From: Priapulus caudatus
Taxonomy: Eukaryota > Priapulida > Priapulimorpha > Priapulimorphida > Priapulidae
Assembly: GCF_000485595.1 (NCBI RefSeq)
Contig: NW_014577214.1
Span: forward strand, 382,664 to 405,775
Length of the DNA stretch: 23,112 nucleotides
Direction: 5' to 3'
A program made the position numbers and the translations under genes. Below, piece by piece: positions 16,114-23,112 of this stretch (positions within the stretch are counted from its first letter, which is position 1; every line of letters starts with the position of its first letter). The notes under the pieces are model-generated. The model was not told the DNA's origin, did no database searches, and worked only from the letters and a program-made list of their open reading frames with translations.

Positions 16114-19100
16114 ATGGGTGGAACCAGTAGCACCCGCCGAGTAACAGTAGAGATGGAGGACGAGGATGGAAACGGTGTAGTGAAGGTAATTTGTGAGTCT
16201 CCTTGGACGTTTATAAATATAATGAATAAATTATGGATTCGCCTTCGGTTAGATACAATAATATAACCCAACACAAGAGTAGTGTTACAACGCGAGCTTA
16301 TTCTTTTCTTTGGAGGAGCCCCTGAGTGATTTACTCAGGGCAGTTTTATGGTGCGTTTTTCGAGACTAGAACTTCCAAACTGGGTTTATTCTAAACACGA
16401 ACCTTTTTCCGCTATCCTGGGACTTACTAGTATATCACTTATCAGTATATGTATCACAATACTCTGTATTAAACTAATATAACCTGTTACAAAATTTCGA
16501 AGCGACGAGCGGCGATATTTCGAACGCCATTTCTGGTGACCTGTGACGCTGGCTTTCCCAATGTGCATATAGCGATCGGCAAACTTCGGTCAGCTTTAGC
16601 TCTGTTTATATGCTCTGGCTTTAGTGTGCTGCGAGCCCTCCGATTAGTCGGTGAAGGATACGCGCCACATCCACTTGCTATTTCTCAGGCATCCCGTGTA
16701 GACTGGTACTCGCTCCCACCTCGATTACTCGTACCATACCCATCGAGTAACTAAGCCGAGAGGTGGGACCGGGTACCAGTCTAGCATCCCGTGATGCATC
16801 CGCTCTTCAAACCGAAGTTTGCCGATCGCTATGCACATTGGGAAAGCCAGCGTCACAGGTCACCAGAAATGGCGCTCGAAATATCGCCGCTCGTCGCTTC
16901 AAAATTTTGTAACAGGTTATATTAGTTTAATACACAGTATTGTGATACATAGTAAGTCCCAGGATAGCGGAGAAAGGTTCGTGTTTAGAATAAATCCAGT
17001 TTGGAAGTTTCTAGTCACGAAAAACGCACCATAAAACCGCCCTGAGTGAATCACTTGTGTTGGGTTACATTATTGTATCTAGCCTTCGGTATTTAGGAGT
17101 AGATAGTAGACAAGTGTGATAATACAATATACTGGAAACTCTACATTTACCAAGCGTACACAACCCGTTATTTATTACGTGCCTTACTCTTAGTACACCT
17201 GAAGGCTACCAACTACATTGATTCTGTTATATATTATTCTGTGGCTCATAATAAACAAAACCACACATGCAAATTCAGAACTGCACTTGCAAGTTCAGAA
17301 GTGTGCATGACATACTCAAATCAAAACTTGAACGCATATGAACAAGCTTTTGAGCAAACTGCAAGTCGGTAATCATGCATGCAAGCTGAGAGGTGCGAAT
17401 GAAAAAAGTCAATATGATTAAAGGACAATATAAAAGGAAAATATAATAAAGTGCAGGTGGCAGCACTGTATTAATAATTTTGATGCATCTGTTTAACTAC
17501 TTTGAAATTGAAGTGACCGGGACCTCTAAGAATCGAGTACAAGACGCGTCTATAAAAATGATACAGTACTACCACCTCTCTCTATTTTTGGCTCACCTTG
17601 ATATCGTCAAGTTGAGCTATTGCCATGGGTCGTTGTCCGTCGTCCGACCGTCCGTCCGTCAACATTTGGTTTCGGTCAACGATAACTCAGGAACCGCTTG
17701 ACCCACATGTTTGAAATTGGGTGTAGTTGTTACTGCTATGCTCCCATATGGAACGTCCTATTTTGAAGCACGCCAGTCGACGTACTTTCGAGCCACGGCA
17801 ATTTTTTGGCAAAAATGGGAATTGCCATTAGTCAGTTCAGATTCAACGGATTTAGATAATTTTTGGTATGTGAATGAATAAGGGCTAGGGGTTTTGATAT
17901 TTAAAAAAAAAATTATGCAAATTAGGTAGGGTTTGGAAATTATATAGCATATTATATAAACACAAACAGTCTGTGGTGTCACACTCGTCTGGTTCGTTTT
18001 ACAAGATTTCATTGACAATATCTTTAATGCAAAATTGGTATTTCCTCTCCACTCTGCCGATAAAACGTCTATATTAGAGTAAAGTTTTACAAAACATGTC
18101 GGAACGCAGCATAACCTATTTATTTCAAGCGCCATCACTACAAAGCGGGTATAGCGCCATCTACGGTCACAAATTGTGATTCATTTTGGTTTATAAATTA
18201 TTATTGCGATATACAGATGGCAATCGTTTCTATAATGTACGTCGATGGTTGCTCAATTAAAACTGACTTCTTCTTACTCACTCATTTGTGTCCTTTTTTG
18301 TGGTGAGCTACAGTGTCATTGACACTTTCATTATAAAAGTTATTATATTTATATCAGTTTTTATTTGTGTTTGCCATGAAAGCTTCTGAACTTGCATGCA
18401 CACATTTTTCTTGCGCAGGGTTTTCTTGCATGCTTGTGTAGATGTATTTTCACAAACACATTACTTGGACACAGACAAAAACAGACGCTTCAGCTAAAGC
18501 AATTTTAACAAGATGAACGATTAAAAATAAAATCTATAGTTTGTTAACTCATAAAAACTAGGTTTACTAAAATTAATTAGGTGCAGATATATTCATACAG
18601 GATCTATACTCTAGAATGACAGGTATATACATTTTGTAACAAAATAATAATGTCGTAACCTTACAAATAAAAACTGCAAATATTCATCACTCTCAACTCT
18701 AAATTGACCATGTCTTATTGTTAAAAAATTTTCCTGTTACTTTAGATATCAGAGTCAATGGCAAGAAGACTTGCAGGCGAAGGAGACTCTTCTCCAAGAG
18801 AACCTAGAAAAGGTAGGCATTGTTTTAATAGAAAAGATACGGTGGAAACACAAATGAAAATATCAATATGACAGTTTTCGTTCATTGACGCTTGGGTGTG
18901 AATTCCTAAATTTCCATCTGCAGCACAGCATGTTTCACAGCCCGCTCTCCCATCGGCTACTGCCCCTAAAATGGTACCACCTATGGGCTATCCTGTCCCA
19001 TCTGGAATCAGTCAACAGGAACATGAAGAAGAGATTCGAAGAATAGAAAGCTACTACAAAGAGAGGCAGCACGCACTGGAACAGAGGGTAAAATCTATCT

Positions 19101-21173
19101 ACAGCCTCCTTCTATCTTGTGTCATTAGAGATACCTATAAATGTAGCTTGTCATGATTTTGTTCTAGGAAATGTTGGCTCTTGCTTAAGCTTAGTTATCA
19201 TTTTATGCAGTTACTCAATCTTTACGCCAAAATTTTGCCGCAATGGCACTTAAAAAATGTAACTGCATTGCATATTTCTAGCTTATTGAGAACATTTGAG
19301 ATGTTTTACAACTGTAGCAATAATCACAGATAAAATATCTAAAGAATTGCATTCCACTTTAAATGGTCCTTTTTTAATTTCTTTAAAAACCTAATTATCA
19401 CATTATTTGCATTATATATGTAAACATCAGCCATGTGTACAAAATTTCTCAATAGTTGATCAAATGTTTATATTAATTCCTCAGAATGTAGAGCAATACA
19501 GCCTTACAAAGGAGGAATTTGAAAATGCACTAAAACAAGTACATGCCAAGTTTGTGTAAGTTTTTGTTGGACATAAATAATGTTAATGTATTGCAGCAAA
19601 GGTAACCAACCCATCACTGTGAAAAGTATAGGTTGGAAATACGTGCTAAGAATGTTATCAAGAGCTAATACTACCTAGAGTGTACAACGGAAAAACGGGA
19701 AAATAGTGCTATTTCACAACAACATTATTCTACTTTGCCTGCGAGTCTAGAATAATTTTATGGTATTGCATTAAGCAGAATTCTTTGCTCTCTAAAACAA
19801 GACCAACCGCTTGTCAATACGATACTCCGAGGCTGAGATATTGGCTCCTAAACCTCCCCTTCCACATGCCTCACGCCGCCTCGCATCCCGGTTATTCAGC
19901 CACCTCTACGCCCCTAAGCATTGCTTCGTGAAAGTTCGGTTTTTCCGTGATAACTTTATGAATGAACGGCGTTTCGGTTATCATAGGTGACTTTCGGGGG
20001 CATTGCTTATGCCCTTATCTCCCATTATCTTTTCTAGCAGGGCTACTACTACTACCCTAGGGGTACTAGTTACTAGCAGTTACTGTATGGTGTAGTAAGA
20101 GTACCACATTTGGGCATGTGACATCAATTATCAGCACTCCAAGCGGTGACCGAAACCGATAGCCAAAATGCTTAGGGGCGTAGAGGTGGCTGAATAACCG
20201 GGATGCGAGGCGGCGTGAGGCATGTGGGAGGGGAGGTTTAGGGGCCAATATCTCAGCCTAGGAGTATCGTATTGACAAGCGGTTGGTCTTGTTTTAGAGA
20301 GCAAAGAATTCTGCTTAATGCAATGCCATAAAATTATTCTAGACTCGTAGGCAAAGTAGAATAATGTTGTCGTGAAATAGCACTATTTCCCCGTTTTTCC
20401 GTTGTACACTATAGGTATTATTAGCTCTTGATGTTATACAAATTTTATTGACATAATTTGGTATATATGAGCTTGTAGAATGAGCAAATTTGCTACTATG
20501 CTTTACAAGCAGAAGAACAGTTACATAGTAATTCTAACAGTGCTAACATTCTTTTGAGTAACTTTACATGCATATGCAGTGCATATAGAAACAACTTGTT
20601 TTTTTGTGATGAGATATAAAATAAACAGTGAATCTGACAGTGAGAGCATATCTACATGCTTTTCAAATCAATAAGTTTCACCAATTTTTGTAGAAAACAA
20701 CCGAAAACGCCTATTTGTGGGGATATGGAAGAGCGTGTAATGAAATGCTATGAAGCCAACCGAGGACAAACTCTACTCTGCTCCCAAGAGGCAAAAGCAT
20801 TTGTCCAGTGTGTCGACCACACTAGAGGGGTAACTAAAATTATTGAACAGAATTTATTAGTGTTATCCTGCTGTAATATTTTTTGTCTATAGTAAAAACA
20901 TCCATTCCTTACAGTATAAGTGGTGCACTTTGTTTCAAGTATGAGCTTTCGACTAGCATATCTCACTTTGCGCACAAATTGATTTTACTGTGACTGTTGG
21001 GATTTGAATACAGATCTTACTTCACATTAAACTACGTAACATAGTTTTATTATAATCTTGCTGATCAATTGCCTAATGTTCACTTACCACTTTGTTCTTT
21101 TATGCATAAAAGTATTTCATGAACTAATGTCTGTTTTGTTATTTTCTAGAATGTTGTCACGAGGGTAGGCTGA
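16114..21173 (+). CDS. CHCHD3: MICOS complex subunit MIC19 (CHCHD3-type), 6 exons
   Basis: Exons 16114-16185, 18746-18812, 18924-19087, 19485-19555, 20694-20829 and 21150-21173 join with matching phases (0,1,0,2,0) to 534 nt, 177 aa. MIC19 is a peripheral inner-membrane protein facing the intermembrane space; it bridges MIC60 and the SAM complex at crista junctions. Visible features: the N-terminus MGGTSSTRRVTVEMED (human MGGTTSTRRVTFE), whose Gly2 is the myristoylation site in the family; exon 2 ISESMARRLAGEGDSSP, matching the family LSENVIDRMKESSP; a coiled coil in exon 3 (EEEIRRIESYYKERQHALEQR); exon 4 VEQYSLTKEEFENALKQV; and in exon 5 a CHCH domain with two CX9C motifs (C-GDMEERVMK-C and C-SQEAKAFVQ-C), the fold imported by the MIA40 pathway. 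Human MIC19 is 227 aa; the missing ~50 residues lie in the central coiled coil. Exon 6 encodes only seven residues. Confidence 0.94.
16250..17081. mobile_element. 832-bp long-TIR element (MULE-like) in MIC19 intron 1
   Basis: It begins TAGATACAATAATATAACCC and ends with the complement (ggttacattattgtatcta). The long imperfect arms cover about 16250-16586 and 16815-17081. The left arm has about 45 extra bp at 16276-16320. The element is flanked by the 9-bp direct repeat GCCTTCGGT (16241-16249 and 17082-17090). A 9-bp target duplication and arms of several hundred bp are typical of non-autonomous Mutator-like elements. It carries a nested MITE at 16699-16783. Confidence 0.88.
16699..16783. mobile_element. 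85-bp MITE nested in the loop of the larger element
   Basis: It starts TAGACTGGTAC and ends GTACCAGTCTA, with inner pairing cgctcccacctcg against cgagaggtggga and a tiny ttactcg/cgagtaa stem. It is flanked by the 10-bp direct repeat GCATCCCGTG (16689-16698 and 16784-16793). It must be younger than the 832-bp element it interrupts. Confidence 0.88.
17091..18745. other. Rest of MIC19 intron 1
   Basis: No gene is recognised. It holds a short CCGTCCGTCCGTC microsatellite at about 17636-17660, followed by sequence (gataactcaggaaccgcttgac) that looks like a dispersed repeat. The remainder is AT-rich, with a polypyrimidine acceptor tract ending ctttag at 18745. Confidence 0.5.
19659..20430. mobile_element. 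772-bp inverted-repeat element in MIC19 intron 4
   Basis: It begins CAAGAGCTAATA and ends TATTAGCTCTTG. The arms, about 265 bp each (19659-19925 and 20165-20430), pair almost fully, including cgccgcctcgcatcccggtt against aaccgggatgcgaggcggcg. The flanks carry the 7-bp direct repeat ATGTTAT (19652-19658 and 20431-20437). There is no coding frame. High arm identity suggests a fairly recent insertion. The superfamily is unclear. Confidence 0.82.
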
Positions 21174-21574
21174 ATCAACAGGAAATACAAGAGCAAGAAT
21201 ACAATCAGCTAATTACGAATGTGTCATCTCAGTTGTTGCTGGTGTTTTATTGGCAATCAGTGGTAACTCATTCAACTATTTTAGAATTTTCCCAGTTTAG
21301 AAAACTGTGCTACTTATGCAAAGTATTAACAATTTAAATTATTTTAATCTCTTTAACGATACCATGTGCAGTTCTTTCATAAAGCTATGTAAAAGCACAT
21401 CGTTATTGTTAGGAGAACGTGGTTATTCTTGCATGAGCACCATTTAAATTTATAACACATTAATATTACAGCTATCAGTTATCTGCAGTATGTGTAAAGA
21501 CTCATGGTTAGTTTTGTCACCAAGAAACACACAATGTGGTTTGATTGCAAAAGGTTATAGTGCATTTTTAGTGA

Positions 21575-21580
21575 AATAAA
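21575..21580 (+). terminator. Probable poly(A) signal of MIC19
   Basis: AATAAA lies about 400 nt after the MIC19 stop codon in AT-rich DNA with TGT-rich sequence just downstream (agtatgttgtatag). The assignment is by position. It implies a 3' UTR of roughly 420 nt. Confidence 0.5.
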
Positions 21581-22690
21581 AGTATGTTGTATAGTTAATA
21601 ACCAATATTTTGCATTGCTTTGTCTTTCGATGCAAAGGACGTATAGTTACTTCAAGGTTTAAAACCTTAAACGAGGTTATGCCATAATTACAATTTATAG
21701 ATTGCTAATGGTAACTCTTGAAAGATAAAGGGAAATTTTTGTCTGTACACTCTCTAAGTACGGCAACGGCTACTACACTAGTTATTTATATTTAGTCTCA
21801 TAATGAGCATATGCTTGTAAATTGTATTGTTTTTATTTATGGGAACGATAGAGGTCGGTACTGTAGGGGCACATGTGATGCGTGCTATTCTGATGCTACA
21901 TGAATTCTAATTAGACGAGTTACACAACTTACTTCGCCTAAAACCTATTCAACAATTTTACGATAGGTGGATAGCCTGGTCTGAGATTGGTGGCTACAGT
22001 CCTAGTAGAAATATGAAAACAGTTTCATAACTTATATGATTATACCTCTGCGTTTATGTAAGGACGTATCCCGTGTGGATGATGGGATGCTTATTCAGGC
22101 CTGCTGCCTATGGGCGCCTTCTACTGTTGTACTCCACCTATATCTGTACAGTAATCATCGAGAATTGTCGTCAGTGAAACCCGGCCTTGTTCCCCCACCC
22201 CGTCAGCCTAGCTATGCACATTGACTGGGAGCTGCGCCTCTCCCTCGTCATTACTGAGATGCTGTTGATAGACGACCCCCCCCCTTTCCTTCCGTCACCG
22301 CACCCAGGAATTATCTCAGGAAGTCTTTCTGGAACTAGCGCGACACGAGATTACAAAACAATAGGCCTACCGGCGTTAAAAACGGGCCGCCATCGGTTAT
22401 CATTGAGCATTGCGTATTATGAATTATATGAATTCTTGCGCATTATTTCGTGGATTTGTATCGCGTTGGTGTAGTATCGGTTGCCATGGCAGCGCACGCG
22501 CGCGTCTGCCCCTGGGAGCAGCAGAGCATGGTTCCACCGCGAATGTACGTGCAATTATCTAGCCGCGTATACGCTTGCCTGTTCTGCGCTCACTTGATCA
22601 TTACCCGCGTTATCTATAATTATGCACGGAGTTCGCCTGCCACTTATATGTCCTCCGAAAAGAACGATGCGTCTAAACCTGTTCCGCGAA
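21581..22690. other. Intergenic stretch, no gene recognised
   Basis: Several short open frames occur in GC-richer DNA (22036-22474) but none resembles a known protein or has convincing splice sites. There is a run of C at 22277-22286. It could hold a promoter or an upstream exon of a gene beyond the window. Confidence 0.5.
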
Positions 22691-22699
22691 CCCGCACGG

Positions 22700-22865
22700 A
22701 AAACACATACACACACTCGCTCACGCACGCACGCACGCACACACGCATACACACACAGAGACACACACACATGGACACACATAGATACACACTCACATAG
22801 ACACACACCGCACACGCACGCACACGCGCGCGCGCACGCACACACATACACACGCACACACACGC
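22700..22865. repeat. CA/CGCA-rich low-complexity tract
   Basis: Alternating purine-pyrimidine dinucleotides (acacac, gcacgc, cgcgcgcg). The reading frames predicted here on both strands are simple-sequence artefacts. Confidence 0.9.
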
Positions 22866-22884
22866 GAAGCGCAGCACAACAACA

Positions 22885-23112
22885 TAGACAGAGAGAGGAG
22901 AAGAGGAGAGACGACGACGAGGAGATCACGGCGAGCGAGAGAAGACTCGAGAGAGAGAGAGGAGAGACGGAGTGACGAGAGAGAGATGGAGAGAGAGACG
23001 ACGGAGACGGAGAGGATGAGAGACCATTAAGAGTAGAGAGAGAGGAGAGATGAGACTGATTCGAGAGAGATGAGAGAGCAGAAGATGAGAGAGAGCAGAG
23101 AAGAGATCTTCT
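22885..23112. repeat. GA-rich purine tract to the window end
   Basis: About 230 nt made almost entirely of gagaga and gacga words, with very few pyrimidines other than in ac/at steps. It may be a contig end, since such tracts often stop assembly. Uneven repeat units suggest either real degeneration or poor base quality. Confidence 0.85.

Noticed and set aside
18746-18812. Alternative frame of MIC19 exon 2 reading SQWQEDLQAKETLLQEN, which looks like coiled coil
   Set aside because: Splice phases with exon 1 and exon 3 and the match of ISESMARRL...DSSP to the family support the other frame.
22555-22975. Overlapping long frames on both strands rich in Thr/His/Arg or Cys/Val
   Set aside because: Produced entirely by the CA/GT and GA simple repeats.

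Overview
The window reads as a stretch of animal (metazoan) nuclear genome: AT-rich, intron-rich, with GT-AG introns, conserved animal housekeeping genes and many transposon remnants. Protein matches were made by eye from recalled family members. They point to a non-vertebrate animal, probably a marine invertebrate, but the sequence does not let me name the phylum.

Three protein-coding genes can be assembled exon by exon, and all splice phases agree. (1) Minus strand, 515-11200: an 11-exon SLC37-family transporter (organophosphate:phosphate antiporter branch of the MFS, ER membrane). Its 6 kb first intron is packed with mobile elements. (2) Minus strand, 12145-15618: a 5-exon TRAP-delta/SSR4 gene (ER translocon-associated protein). 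(3) Plus strand, 16114-21173: a 6-exon MIC19/CHCHD3 gene (mitochondrial MICOS subunit with a twin CX9C domain). SSR4 and MIC19 are divergent, with start codons 495 bp apart, so they probably share a promoter region. SSR4 and the SLC37 gene are tandem on the minus strand.

Almost every large intron carries an inverted-repeat element. Intron 1 of the SLC37 gene holds a dead LINE split by a TTAA-flanked MITE, a 147-bp MITE with perfect 44-bp terminal inverted repeats and a 9-bp target duplication, and a 1.85 kb compound palindrome made of two related foldback units. SSR4 introns 1 and 4 each hold a MITE. MIC19 intron 1 holds an 832-bp long-TIR element with a 9-bp duplication and a second 85-bp MITE nested in it, and intron 4 holds a 772-bp inverted-repeat element. 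SLC37 intron 10 carries an LTR with an adjacent primer-binding-site-like motif.

The most unusual observations are the compound foldback structure, the nested transposition history, a degenerate tandem copy of SLC37 exon 2, and a MITE carrying a promoter-like NRF-1 plus YY1 start region. Past 21.6 kb no gene is recognisable. The window ends in CA-rich and then GA-rich low-complexity DNA. I see no RNA genes, CRISPR arrays or prokaryotic features.
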